DNA of 64,000 nt from Aquamicrobium sp. (GTDB lineage: Bacteria; Pseudomonadota; Alphaproteobacteria; Rhizobiales; Rhizobiaceae): contig NZ_JAMLIE010000001.1 of NCBI RefSeq assembly GCF_023954335.1, positions 2,294,001-2,358,000 on the forward strand, read 5' to 3'. The notes under the pieces were generated by a model. The model did no database searches. It was not told where the DNA came from and was given only the letters and a program-made list of their open reading frames with translations. Of the stretch, positions 37,086 to 45,700 are shown in pieces. The translations under genes were made by a program, and so were the position numbers. Within the stretch, counting starts at the first letter, position 1. Each line of letters opens with the position of its first letter.

Positions 37086-38307
37086 CCTTCTTGAACGGCC
37101 CGTGCTCCTCGAGATACTCGCCCACCGCCTCAACCTCGCGCCGCTCGCGCTCGAGATAGTCGGCGACAGCGCGGCGCAGGCCCGGATGGGCGATGTAGTG
37201 GGCGGAGCGGGTGGTGACGGGCCGGTAGCCGCGCGCCAGCTTGTGCTCGCCCTGTGCGCCGGCCTCCACCACCTTCAGCCCGTGCGCGATGGCGAAGTCG
37301 ATGGCCTGATGGTAGCAGACCTCGAAATGCAGGAACGGATGGTCCTCGATGCAACCCCAGTTGCGGCCGTAGAGCGTGTCCGAGCCGATGAAGTTGATCG
37401 CGCCGGCGACGTAGCGCCGCCCGCGCCGCGCCATGACGAGAACGATGTCGCGCGCCATCTTCTCGCCGACAGCCGAGAAGAACGCCCGGTTGAGATAGGG
37501 CCGGCCCCATTTGCGGCTGCCCGTGTCCATATAGAAGGCGAAGAAATCGTCCCACACCGCCTCGGTCAGGTCGCTGCCGGTCAACCAGTCGATCTCGATG
37601 CCCGGCGCCAGCGCCTCGCGCCGCTCGCGCTTCAGTGCCTTGCGCTTGCGCGATGCGAGGGTGGCGAGGAAATCGTCGTAGCTCCGATAACCCTCGTTGA
37701 GGAAATGGAACTGGGTGTCGGTGCGGCGAAGGAACTCCGCTTGTTCCAGTGCCGCGATGTCCGCCGCTTCGGCGAAGGTGACGTGAACCGACGACGCCCC
37801 CGTCTGCCCGGCCAGCGCCTTCAGCCCCTGCGCCAGTGCCGCCCGTACTGCTGTGCCGTCCATGCCGCGTCGCACGAGGAGGCGCGGGCCGGTCGCCGGG
37901 GTGAACGGCACCGAGACCTGAAGCTTGGGATAGTAGCGCCCGCCCGCGCGCTCGAAGGCGTCGGCCCAGCCATGGTCGAAGACGTATTCTCCTTGGCTGT
38001 GGCTCTTGGCGTAGCAGGGCGCGGCGCCGACGAGAACGCCTCCCGCCGTTTCGAGCCGAAGGTGCAGGGGCTGCCAGCCGGTGCGGGTGTCCGCGCAGCC
38101 GCTTTCCTCGAGGATCGCAAGAAAATCGTGCGAAACGAACGGGTTGTACGGACTGCCGGACTCAGCACCCGAACCGGCCGGATCGATGCGCGAAGCGCCG
38201 TCGAGCGCTGCCCACTCCTCGGGAGAGAACGCCGCCATGCCCTGCGCGACCCGAAGGACGAAATCCCCGTCCTTCTCCGTCATGTTGTCATCGCGGCGCG
38301 TCGTCAT
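37069..38307 (-). CDS. FemAB-like GNAT-fold N-acyltransferase (PF04339/DUF482 type)
   Basis: 412 residues with blocks typical of the peptidoglycan-related FemAB-like family: NPFVSHDFLAILEESGC near residue 55, RRTDTQFHFLNEGYRSYDDFL with LASRKRKALKRERREA, FYMDTGSRKWGRPYL and GAQGEHKLARGYRPV. Some homologues transfer amino-acyl groups to cell-wall precursors, but the donor here is unproven. The C-terminal SSE and stop come from the heptad repeat. An ATG at 38283 is an alternative start. Confidence 0.88.
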   Translation of the reverse strand: MTTRRDDNMTEKDGDFVLRVAQGMAAFSPEEWAALDGASRIDPAGSGAESGSPYNPFVSHDFLAILEESGCADTRTGWQPLHLRLETAGGVLVGAAPCYAKSHSQGEYVFDHGWADAFERAGGRYYPKLQVSVPFTPATGPRLLVRRGMDGTAVRAALAQGLKALAGQTGASSVHVTFAEAADIAALEQAEFLRRTDTQFHFLNEGYRSYDDFLATLASRKRKALKRERREALAPGIEIDWLTGSDLTEAVWDDFFAFYMDTGSRKWGRPYLNRAFFSAVGEKMARDIVLVMARRGRRYVAGAINFIGSDTLYGRNWGCIEDHPFLHFEVCYHQAIDFAIAHGLKVVEAGAQGEHKLARGYRPVTTRSAHYIAHPGLRRAVADYLERERREVEAVGEYLEEHGPFKKEGSSE

Positions 38308-38347
38308 GGCCTTGCAGATAGGTCGCGGCCTGGGCGCTGCAAGCGGC

Positions 38348-39073
38348 TCACGCCTCGAAGCCCTCGAAGGTCATCTGGTCGGCATGGGCGAAGGTCGCCG
38401 CCTTTGCATGCTCGTTGCGCACGGTCCAGGTGATGACCGGCATGGCCAGCTTCTCGCGCACGAAGGCGACGAACGGGTTGGGCAGGTCGGCGACGCTGAA
38501 CGAGACGAAGGAGATCGGGTGCGCCAGCATCGAGAAATGCGCCTCCAGCGCCTGCTGCGTGATCTTCTCCGCCGTCAGCCCGGCCGGAATGCCGGGCGCA
38601 TCTACGGCGAAGCGGCGGACCAGCCAGTGGTCGAACGACATGATCGCGGCCTTGCCATCATAGCCTGCAAGCGTTTTCGCCACCGCGGCAACGAGACCCC
38701 CTTCATTGCTTTGGGCATCCTCGCCTTCGACGCCCTTCAGCTCGATGACCAGCGGCACGCGCCCGCGCACCCGCGCCAGCATCTCGGCGAGGGTGGGGAT
38801 GCGGTCTTCCGTGCCGCCGATCCGCAGTTGGGTGAGCTCGGCCGCCGTCATCTCGTGGACGAAGCCGTCGCGCCCCGCGAGCCGGTTGAGCACTGAATCG
38901 TGGAACACGACCGGCACGCCGTCGGCCGAGAGATGGACGTCGCATTCGATGGCGTAGTCGTGCTCGATCGCCGCGTCGAAGGCCGACAGCGTGTTCTCCC
39001 AGCGCGTGCGGTTCAGGTCGTGATAGCCCCGATGGGCGATCGGCCGCCGGGTCAGCCAGGACAGGTCGCCCAT
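38348..39073 (-). CDS. Glycerophosphodiester phosphodiesterase family protein
   Basis: 241 residues with the GDPD TIM-barrel signature: PIAHRGYHD, RWENTLSAFDAAIEHDYAIECDVHLSADGVPVVFHD, and LVIELKG. These supply the catalytic His and metal-binding Glu/Asp. It has no signal peptide, so it is cytoplasmic. Probably co-transcribed with ridA (4 bp upstream) and, 40 bp later, the FemAB-like gene. Confidence 0.9.
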   Translation of the reverse strand: MGDLSWLTRRPIAHRGYHDLNRTRWENTLSAFDAAIEHDYAIECDVHLSADGVPVVFHDSVLNRLAGRDGFVHEMTAAELTQLRIGGTEDRIPTLAEMLARVRGRVPLVIELKGVEGEDAQSNEGGLVAAVAKTLAGYDGKAAIMSFDHWLVRRFAVDAPGIPAGLTAEKITQQALEAHFSMLAHPISFVSFSVADLPNPFVAFVREKLAMPVITWTVRNEHAKAATFAHADQMTFEGFEA

Positions 39074-39077
39074 GATG

Positions 39078-39542
39078 TCAGGCGAGCTCGGAGATGGCTT
39101 CGACCTCAACCGGCGCGTTGAGCGGCAGCGAGGCGGTGCCGACGGCCGCGCGCGCATGCTTGCCCGCTTCGCCCAGCACCTCGACGAGGAAGTCGGACGC
39201 GCCGTTGGCGACGAGGTGCTGCTCGGTGAAATCCGGCGTCGAGGCGACGAAAACCGTGATCTTGACCAGCCGCGCGATCTTTTCGAGGTCGCCCGTCGCC
39301 GCCTGGAGCTGGGCCAGCACGTTGATGGCGCAGTATTTCGCCGCTTCCTTGCCGGCCGCCACGTCGAGCTCGCGGCCGAGCAGTCCGGTCGCGACGAGCT
39401 TGCCCTGATCGAGGGGGAGCTGGCCCGATGTCAGGATCAGCTTGCCCGACTGCGCGAAGGGAACGTAGTTGGCAGCGGGCGCGGGAGCGGCGGGCAGCGT
39501 GACGCCGAGCGCGGCGAGGCGATTTTTGATTGTGTCGGCCAT
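39078..39542 (-). CDS. RidA family protein (reactive imine/enamine deaminase)
   Basis: 154 residues of the YjgF/YER057c/UK114 family. SGKLILTSGQLPLD, ATGLLGRELDVAAGKE and VKITVFVASTPDFTEQHLVANGASD are recognisable, and the Pro/Glu end VEVEAISELA fits. The Arg residue that binds carboxylate in classic RidA (normally in a RVAVGV-like place) aligns with HARAAVGTASLP. First gene of the minus-strand run, divergent from the EipB gene. Confidence 0.88.
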   Translation of the reverse strand: MADTIKNRLAALGVTLPAAPAPAANYVPFAQSGKLILTSGQLPLDQGKLVATGLLGRELDVAAGKEAAKYCAINVLAQLQAATGDLEKIARLVKITVFVASTPDFTEQHLVANGASDFLVEVLGEAGKHARAAVGTASLPLNAPVEVEAISELA

Positions 39543-39642
39543 GGTCTATTCCTTATGCTGATGCGCGCGGGAAGAGGCCGCGCGGCTACGCCATGCTTCT
39601 GCCACGAATGCTCGTCGTGGTGAATAGCGCCCCCGGCGAATA

Positions 39643-39699
39643 GTGCCCGGCCAGACCCTTGGCCAAGAGTGTGCCCGGCCAGGTCCCTGGCCAAAGAGT
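39643..39699. repeat. Tandem 28/29-bp repeat with palindromic core, upstream of the EipB gene
   Basis: Two adjacent copies, 39643-39670 and 39671-39699, differ at a few positions. Each contains a palindrome: GGCCA...TGGCC in the first and a perfect GGCCAGG-TC-CCTGGCC (39677-39692) in the second. They lie in the 184-bp divergent spacer between ridA and the EipB gene, 28 bp before its start. Could be paired operator sites or a repeat remnant. Confidence 0.7.
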
Positions 39700-39726
39700 G
39701 AATGCGGTTTGCCGCATGGAGACCCG

Positions 39727-40572
39727 ATGAAGATGCGCGCCGCGCTTGCTACCAATCTCGTTTTCGCCGCCTCGCTGGCCTCGCCCTTCGCCGCCACCGC
39801 GGCCGAGGCGGGCGCGGTGACGCTGGTCCCGCACCGCGCCGTCTACGACCTCGCGCTCGACAGCGCCTCCGACCGTTCGGGCATCACCGGCCTGTCGGGG
39901 CGCATGGTCTACGAGTTCGCCGGCTCGCCCTGCGACGGCTATACGGTGACGTTCCGCTTCGTCACCCGCATCGACACCGAAGACACCTCGCGCCTGACCG
40001 ACCAGCAGACCACGACCTATGAGGACGGGGAGGGGGCGAGCTTCAACTTCGTCACCCGCTCCTTCGTCGACGAGGCGCTGGAGACCGAATTGCGCGGCTC
40101 GGCCCGCCTCGACAGCGACGAGACGCTCGTCTCGCTCGAGAAGCCCGAGAAGCAGGACGTGACGCTGGAGGCGGCGCAGTTTCCCACCCGGCACCTGAAG
40201 GATCTGCTCTCGCGGGCGAAGAGCGGCGAGACCTTCTACGAAGCCTCGCTGTTCGACGGCTCGGAGGACGCCGACAAGGTGATGACCACCACCGTCATCA
40301 TCGGCAAGCCGGCGAAGGCGAATGCGTCCGACCCCGAGCTGAAGGCGATGGGCGACCTCGCCGGCGCGGCCTTCTGGCCGGTCGACATGGCCTATTTCGA
40401 CCTCGCCGGCGACGGCGCCGACGGCGAGGAGCTGCCGACCTACCGCATCAGCTTCAAGCTCTACGAGAACGGCATGACGCGCGACCTCGTCATGGACTAC
40501 GGCACCTTCTCCATGACCGGCACGCTGGTCGACCTCGCCACCTTCGACGCGCCGGACAACTGCACGCAGTAG
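39727..40572 (+). CDS. eipB: EipB-like cell-envelope integrity protein (DUF1849)
   Basis: 281-residue periplasmic protein with a cleavable signal peptide (ending near ATAAEAG) and beta-rich sequence. The two cysteines, Cys69 and Cys279, lie where Brucella EipB has its conserved disulfide (69 and 278), and the size is the same. EipB forms a spiral beta structure and supports envelope integrity under stress. GGAGA lies 6 nt before the ATG. Identification is by memory of the family, not by alignment. Confidence 0.8.
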   Translation: MKMRAALATNLVFAASLASPFAATAAEAGAVTLVPHRAVYDLALDSASDRSGITGLSGRMVYEFAGSPCDGYTVTFRFVTRIDTEDTSRLTDQQTTTYEDGEGASFNFVTRSFVDEALETELRGSARLDSDETLVSLEKPEKQDVTLEAAQFPTRHLKDLLSRAKSGETFYEASLFDGSEDADKVMTTTVIIGKPAKANASDPELKAMGDLAGAAFWPVDMAYFDLAGDGADGEELPTYRISFKLYENGMTRDLVMDYGTFSMTGTLVDLATFDAPDNCTQ

Positions 40573-40599
40573 GCTTTTTCGCCGCGCGTGGGTGCACGG

Positions 40600-40628
40600 T
40601 TGCGTTTTGCGGCCATACCCTCTATATA
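40600..40628 (+). promoter_or_regulatory. Candidate rpsB-tsf promoter and 130-nt leader
   Basis: TTGCGT at 40600-40605 and TATATA at 40623-40628, 17 bp apart, 129 bp before rpsB. The leader is GC-rich and able to fold, which would suit translational feedback by protein S2 as known in E. coli; I did not match it to a specific leader family. Confidence 0.55.
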
Positions 40629-40756
40629 CGCGCTCATTCCACACACGGGCTTAGGGTCTGCGTCCGGGAGAAATCCGGGCCGGACCTCCGGTGGCGGCAG
40701 GGCAAGCGCCCGAACCGTCGATGGCCCGTGGAGGCTAACCGGAAAGGAAGAAACGA

Positions 40757-41536
40757 ATGGCTACGCCTGATTTCAGCATGCGCCAGCTTCTTGAGGCTGG
40801 TGTTCACTTCGGCCACCAGACCCACCGCTGGAACCCGAAGATGGCGCCCTACATCTTCGGCGCGCGCAACAACATCCATATCATCGACCTGTCGCAGACC
40901 GTGCCGCTGCTGCACCAGGCGCTGAAGCAGGTGTCCGACACCGTCGCCCGCGGCGGGCGCGTGCTCTTCGTCGGCACCAAGCGCCAGGCGTCCGACATCG
41001 TCGCCGAATCCGCGCGCCGCTCGGCCCAGTACTACGTCAATTCGCGCTGGCTCGGCGGCATGCTGACCAACTGGAAGACGATCTCGAACTCGATCCAGCG
41101 CCTGCGCAAGCTCGACGAGCTGCTGTCCGGCGAAGCCCAGGGCTTCACCAAGAAGGAGCGCCTGAACCTCGAGCGCGAGCGCGAGAAGCTCGACAAGGCC
41201 CTCGGCGGCATCAAGGACATGGGCTCGACGCCGGACCTGATGTTCGTCATCGACACCAACAAGGAAGCGATCGCCATCCAGGAGGCCAAGCGCCTCGGCA
41301 TCCCGGTCGTCGCCGTCGTCGATTCGAACTGCGATCCCGACCGCGTCGATTTCCCGATCCCCGGCAACGATGACGCGGCCCGCGCCATCCAGCTCTACTG
41401 CGACCTTATCTCGCGCGCCGCCATCGACGGCATCGCCCGCCAGCAGGGCGCGCTGGGCGTCGACGTCGGCGCCGCGGCCGAGGCCCCGGTCGAGCCGGCG
41501 CTCGGCGAGGACGCCGGCGAGAGCAAGGACGCCTGA
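40757..41536 (+). CDS. rpsB: 30S ribosomal protein S2
   Basis: 259 residues: MRQLLEAGVHFGHQTHRWNP and PDLMFVIDTNKEAIAIQEA are diagnostic, with SRAAIDGIARQQG near the C-terminus followed by an acidic tail. GGAAAGGAAG gives a good ribosome-binding site. Starts the rpsB-tsf-pyrH-frr-uppS-cdsA block. Confidence 0.98.
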   Translation: MATPDFSMRQLLEAGVHFGHQTHRWNPKMAPYIFGARNNIHIIDLSQTVPLLHQALKQVSDTVARGGRVLFVGTKRQASDIVAESARRSAQYYVNSRWLGGMLTNWKTISNSIQRLRKLDELLSGEAQGFTKKERLNLEREREKLDKALGGIKDMGSTPDLMFVIDTNKEAIAIQEAKRLGIPVVAVVDSNCDPDRVDFPIPGNDDAARAIQLYCDLISRAAIDGIARQQGALGVDVGAAAEAPVEPALGEDAGESKDA

Positions 41537-41582
41537 TCCTGCCCGGTCACGGCCATGTGACCGACACCATGTAAGCAAGGCG

Positions 41583-41614
41583 GGCGCACCTGGACATTCC
41601 CATCCCGGTGCGCC
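41583..41614 (+). other. Hairpin in the rpsB-tsf spacer
   Basis: GGCGCACC (41583-41590) pairs with GGTGCGCC (41607-41614), followed by GCTCCTTTTG. A smaller GGTCAC/GTGACC hairpin lies at 41544-41561. Together they could form a partial attenuator that adjusts the S2 to EF-Ts ratio. Confidence 0.5.
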
Positions 41615-41650
41615 GCTCCTTTTGAAGAAGACGGATTTGAAGAGGCGACA

Positions 41651-42574
41651 ATGAGCATTTCTGCTGCACAGGTCAAACAACTGCGCGACATGACCGGCGC
41701 GGGCATGATGGACTGCAAGGCCGCGCTGGCCGAGACCAATGGCGACATCGACGCCGCCGTGGACTGGCTGCGCAAGAAGGGCATCGCCAAGGCCGACAAG
41801 AAGGCCGGCCGCACCGCCGCCGAAGGCCTGATCGGCGTCGCCGCCGACGGCACGAGCGCCGTGGTGGTCGAGGTCAATTCCGAGACCGATTTCGTCGCCC
41901 GCAACGAGGCCTTCCAGGATCTGGTGCGCTCCGTGGCCGAGGTCGCGCTCGGCACTGACGGCACGCGCGACGCAGTCGGCGCCGCCACCTATCCGACCAC
42001 CGGAAAGCCGGTCGACGAGGCGATCAAGGACGCCGTCGCCACCATCGGCGAGAACATGAACCTGCGCCGCTCGGCGAAGCTCGCGGTTCCGGCCGGCGTC
42101 GTCGCCACCTACATCCACAACGCGGCCGCCGACGGCCTCGGCAAGATCGGCGTGCTCGTCGCCATCGAGACGACGGGCGATGCGGACGCCGCGCGCGCCT
42201 TCGCGCGCCAGGTGGCGATGCATGTCGCGGCCACCAGCCCGCTGGCGCTGACCCCGGAAGAGGTCGACCCGGCGGCCGTCGCCCGCGAGAAGGAGATCTT
42301 CGCCGCGCAGGCCCGCGAGTCGGGCAAGCCGGAGAACATCATCGAGAAGATGGTCGAAGGCCGCATGCGCAAGTTCTTCGAGGAAGTCGTGCTGCTGAAG
42401 CAGGCTTTCGTCATGAACCCGGACCTGACCGTCGAGGCGGCGCTGAAAGCGGCCGAGAAGGACATCGGCGCGCCGGCGAAGCTCGCGGGCTTCGTCCGCT
42501 TCGCGCTGGGCGAGGGCGTCGAGAAGGAAGAGAGCGATTTTGCGGCGGAAGTCGCGGCGGCCGTCAAGAGCTGA
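41651..42574 (+). CDS. tsf: Translation elongation factor Ts
   Basis: 307-residue nucleotide exchange factor for EF-Tu. It has the EF-Ts signatures MTGAGMMDCKAALAETNGDI and VVVEVNSETDFVARN, and a C-terminal MRKFFEEVVLLKQAFV. Start at 41651 is normal. Confidence 0.98.
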   Translation: MSISAAQVKQLRDMTGAGMMDCKAALAETNGDIDAAVDWLRKKGIAKADKKAGRTAAEGLIGVAADGTSAVVVEVNSETDFVARNEAFQDLVRSVAEVALGTDGTRDAVGAATYPTTGKPVDEAIKDAVATIGENMNLRRSAKLAVPAGVVATYIHNAAADGLGKIGVLVAIETTGDADAARAFARQVAMHVAATSPLALTPEEVDPAAVAREKEIFAAQARESGKPENIIEKMVEGRMRKFFEEVVLLKQAFVMNPDLTVEAALKAAEKDIGAPAKLAGFVRFALGEGVEKEESDFAAEVAAAVKS

Positions 42575-42600
42575 TAGCGCCTCGATCTTCAACCGATCGA

Positions 42601-42636
42601 ACGAAGGGCGCCGCGTGACATCGCGGCGCCCTTCGT
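42601..42636 (+). terminator. 15-bp perfect hairpin between tsf and pyrH
   Basis: ACGAAGGGCGCCGCG and its exact reverse complement flank a 6-nt loop, 26 bp after the tsf stop. Only a short T-containing tail follows, so it may reduce rather than end transcription into pyrH. Confidence 0.65.
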
Positions 42637-42674
42637 GTATCGCCTGACCGCGTAGCGCGATAAGAGGATATTCC

Positions 42675-43400
42675 ATGACGTCCAGGCCAGCCTACCGCCG
42701 TGTCCTTCTCAAAGCGTCCGGCGAGGCGCTGATGGGCGAGCAGGGATTCGGCATCGACGTCTCCGTCGCCGACCGCATCGCCGCGGACGTCGCCGAGGCG
42801 CGTGCCATGGGCGTCGAGGTCGGCATCGTCATCGGCGGCGGCAACATTTTCCGCGGGGTCGCCGTGGCTTCAGCGGGCGGCGACCGCGTCACCGGCGACC
42901 ACATGGGCATGCTGGCCACCGTCATCAACTCGCTGGCGCTGCGCACCTCGCTCAACAAGATCGGCGTCGAGGCGGTCGTGCTGTCGGCCATCGCCATGCC
43001 CGAGCTGTGCGAGAGCTTCTCGCAGCGTCAGGCCACGGCCTACATGGATCAGGGCAAGGTGGTGATCTTCGCCGGCGGCACCGGCAATCCCTTCTTCACG
43101 ACGGATTCGGCGGCGGCGCTGCGCGCGGCCGAGATCGGCGCCGACGCGCTGTTCAAGGGAACGCAGGTCGACGGCGTCTACACCGCCGACCCCAAGCGCG
43201 ACCCCACGGCGCGCCGCTACGAGCGCATCACCCATGACGAGGTGATCCGCGGCGGCCTCGCGATCATGGATACGGCCGCAATTGCACTTGCGCGCGAGAA
43301 CAACATTCCGATAATCGTTTTCTCGATTCACGAGAAGGGCGGTTTCGGCGCCATTCTGCGGGGCGAGGGCCGCGGCACCGTCGTCAGCGACGCCTCCTGA
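42675..43400 (+). CDS. pyrH: UMP kinase
   Basis: 241-residue hexameric bacterial UMP kinase: UMP plus ATP to UDP. It has the amino-acid-kinase fold with VLLKASGEALMG, VIGGGNIFRG, FAGGTGNPFFTTDSAAALRA and LDTAAIAL-like end. GTP activation and UTP inhibition are known for the family. Confidence 0.98.
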   Translation: MTSRPAYRRVLLKASGEALMGEQGFGIDVSVADRIAADVAEARAMGVEVGIVIGGGNIFRGVAVASAGGDRVTGDHMGMLATVINSLALRTSLNKIGVEAVVLSAIAMPELCESFSQRQATAYMDQGKVVIFAGGTGNPFFTTDSAAALRAAEIGADALFKGTQVDGVYTADPKRDPTARRYERITHDEVIRGGLAIMDTAAIALARENNIPIIVFSIHEKGGFGAILRGEGRGTVVSDAS

Positions 43401-43475
43401 GGCGACACCCGGGCGCCGACAGAACGGGCGCGAACAGCAAGCAAGGATGCCGGCCTGCCGGCAGCGGAGAGTCGA

Positions 43476-44039
43476 ATGAGCAGCACCGGAGTCGATTTCA
43501 AGGATTTGCAGCGGCGCATGGACGGCGCGATTTCCGCCTTCAAGCACGATCTCGCCTCGCTGCGCACGGGCCGAGCCTCGGCGAACCTACTCGACCCGAT
43601 CCAGGTCCAGGCCTACGGCTCGCCGATGCCGATCTCCCAGGTGGCGACGGTCAGCGTGCCGGAGTCGCGCATGCTCTCCGTCTCGATCTGGGACAAGCAG
43701 CTCGTCGGCGCGGTCGACCGGGCGATCCGCGAATCCAATCTCGGCTTCAACCCGATCGTCGACGGCACCACGCTGCGCATCCCGCTGCCCGAGCTCAACG
43801 AGCAGCGCCGCAAGGAACTGGTCAAGATCGCGCATCAATATGCCGAGCAGGCCAAGGTGGCCGTACGCCACGTCCGCCGCGACGGCATCGACCATGCCAA
43901 GAAGGCGGAGAAGGACGGCGACATCAGCCAGGACGACGCCCGCGTCCAGAACGAGAAGGTCCAGAAGCTGACCGACGATACGATTTCCTCGATCGACAGC
44001 CTGCTGGCCGAGAAGGAAGCGGAAATCCTGCAGGTTTGA
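43476..44039 (+). CDS. frr: Ribosome recycling factor
   Basis: 187 residues with the long three-helix bundle: DLQRRMDGAISAFKHDLASLRTGRAS, YGSPMPISQVATVSVP and the C-terminal ITDDTISSIDSLLAEKEAEIL-like helix. It dismantles the post-termination complex with EF-G. Confidence 0.98.
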   Translation: MSSTGVDFKDLQRRMDGAISAFKHDLASLRTGRASANLLDPIQVQAYGSPMPISQVATVSVPESRMLSVSIWDKQLVGAVDRAIRESNLGFNPIVDGTTLRIPLPELNEQRRKELVKIAHQYAEQAKVAVRHVRRDGIDHAKKAEKDGDISQDDARVQNEKVQKLTDDTISSIDSLLAEKEAEILQV

Positions 44040-44104
44040 GCGCGGCGCGCCGCGAAACCCGGTATCGGCGCGCCGGCATGGGTTCTCCTGAAAGGGGCCG
44101 CATC

Positions 44105-44821
44105 GTGAAGCCTGCCCATATCGCTATCATCATGGACGGCAACGGCCGCTGGGCCAAGGCGCGCGGGCTGCCGCGCGCCGCCGGCCATCGCGCCGGGGTC
44201 GAGGCACTGCGCCGCACCGTGCGCGCCGCCGGCGATTTCGGCATCGACTGGCTGACCGTCTACGCGTTCTCGTCGGAGAACTGGTCGCGGCCGAAGGCCG
44301 AGGTGAGCGACCTGATGGGCCTGCTCAAGACCTTCATCCGCCGCGATCTCGCCGAGCTGCACCAGTCCGGCGTCAGGGTGCGGATGATCGGCGCCCGCGA
44401 GGGCCTGTCGCCGGACATCCGCGCGCTGGTCGAGGAAGCCGAGACGCTGACGGTGGCCAACCGCGCCATGAACCTCGTCATCGCCTTCAACTATGGCGGC
44501 CGCGACGAGATCGCCCGCGCCGCGCGGCAGGTGGCGGAGGCCGTCGCCGCCGGCACGCTCGATCCGGCCGAGATCACGCCCGAAGCGTTCGCCCAGTTCC
44601 TCGACACGCGCCTGATCCCGGACCCCGACCTCGTCATCAGGACCAGCGGCGAGCAGCGCCTGTCCAATTTCCTGCCGTGGCAGAGCGCCTATTCCGAGCT
44701 CGTCTTCATGCCGTGCTACTGGCCCGATTTCGGCCCTGCCGAGCTCGACGAGGCGATCAAGCGGTTTTCCGAGCGGGAAAGGCGGTTCGGCGGCGTGGTC
44801 GCCCGCACGGTCGCGTCATGA
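44105..44821 (+). CDS. uppS: Isoprenyl (undecaprenyl-diphosphate) synthase
   Basis: 238-residue cis-prenyltransferase that makes undecaprenyl diphosphate for cell-wall and lipid carrier synthesis. HIAIIMDGNGRWAK carries the catalytic Asp; YAFSSENWSRP and LVIRTSGEQRLSNFLPWQ are diagnostic. The GTG at 44105 has AAGGGG 8 nt upstream and gives VKPAHIAI; an ATG at 44078 is an alternative, adding nine residues. Overlaps cdsA by 4 bp. Confidence 0.95.
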   Translation: MKPAHIAIIMDGNGRWAKARGLPRAAGHRAGVEALRRTVRAAGDFGIDWLTVYAFSSENWSRPKAEVSDLMGLLKTFIRRDLAELHQSGVRVRMIGAREGLSPDIRALVEEAETLTVANRAMNLVIAFNYGGRDEIARAARQVAEAVAAGTLDPAEITPEAFAQFLDTRLIPDPDLVIRTSGEQRLSNFLPWQSAYSELVFMPCYWPDFGPAELDEAIKRFSERERRFGGVVARTVAS

Positions 44822-45651
44822 GCGGCGGGCAGGCGAGCAACCTCCAGCAGCGCGTCATCTCGGGCGCCGTGCTCATCGTCGTCGCGCTGGCGCTGACCTG
44901 GGCCGGCGGCGTCTGGTATCGCCTGCTCGCGGCCGCGATCTCCGGGGCGGTGCTCTACGAGTGGCTCACCATGACCGCCCGCTCCGAAAAGCCCTCGAAC
45001 CGCTGGCTGGCCATCGGCCTTCTCGCCGTCCTCCTCATCCTGCTCGTCACCGGCGCGTCGAGCTCGTTCCTGTCGATGGCGCTGGTCGGGGCCATCGTCG
45101 TCACCGGCGCGCATGCGGCTAGGTTCGAGGCGGGCGTCTGGCCGACCTTCGGCCTCGCCTATGCCGGGCTGCTCGGCATCGCGCTTTCGGCGCTGCGCGG
45201 GGCCGACGCCGTCGGCCTCGCGGCGACGCTGTTCCTGTTCGCGGTGGTGTGGGCGACCGACATCCTCGCCTATTTCGTCGGCCGGGCCGTCGGCGGGCCA
45301 AAGCTCGCGCCTGCCATTTCGCCCGGCAAGACGTGGAGCGGCGCGGTGGGCGGGACAGTCGCCGCGGTTTTAGCCGGCATCTTCGTCGCCGGCCAGCTCG
45401 GCTCGCCGCTCGGCTGGGGCGCGCTGCTGGCGCTGACGCTGGTGCTCTCGGTCGTCTCGCAAGGCGGCGACCTCTTCGAATCCTGGATCAAGCGGCGTTT
45501 CGGCGTCAAGGATTCGAGCCAGCTCATCCCCGGCCATGGCGGCGTGATGGACAGGGTCGACGGGCTGGCCACGGCCGCCTTCGCGCTTTTCCTTCTCGGC
45601 GCGGCCATTGCCGGGCCGAACACGCCGGCGGACGCGTTCTTCGGTCGTTGA
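44818..45651 (+). CDS. cdsA: Phosphatidate cytidylyltransferase
   Basis: 277-residue membrane enzyme: phosphatidate plus CTP to CDP-diacylglycerol. About eight hydrophobic segments and the family signature S-x8-KRxxxxKDxxxxxPGHGGxxDRxD: KRRFGVKDSSQLIPGHGGVM then DRVD. Begins ATGA within the uppS stop. Confidence 0.96.
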   Translation: MSGGQASNLQQRVISGAVLIVVALALTWAGGVWYRLLAAAISGAVLYEWLTMTARSEKPSNRWLAIGLLAVLLILLVTGASSSFLSMALVGAIVVTGAHAARFEAGVWPTFGLAYAGLLGIALSALRGADAVGLAATLFLFAVVWATDILAYFVGRAVGGPKLAPAISPGKTWSGAVGGTVAAVLAGIFVAGQLGSPLGWGALLALTLVLSVVSQGGDLFESWIKRRFGVKDSSQLIPGHGGVMDRVDGLATAAFALFLLGAAIAGPNTPADAFFGR

Positions 45652-45700
45652 CAGCAGAGGGCTCGCCCCGAGCGCGAGCCCGCAAATGAAGAGGTTCTTC

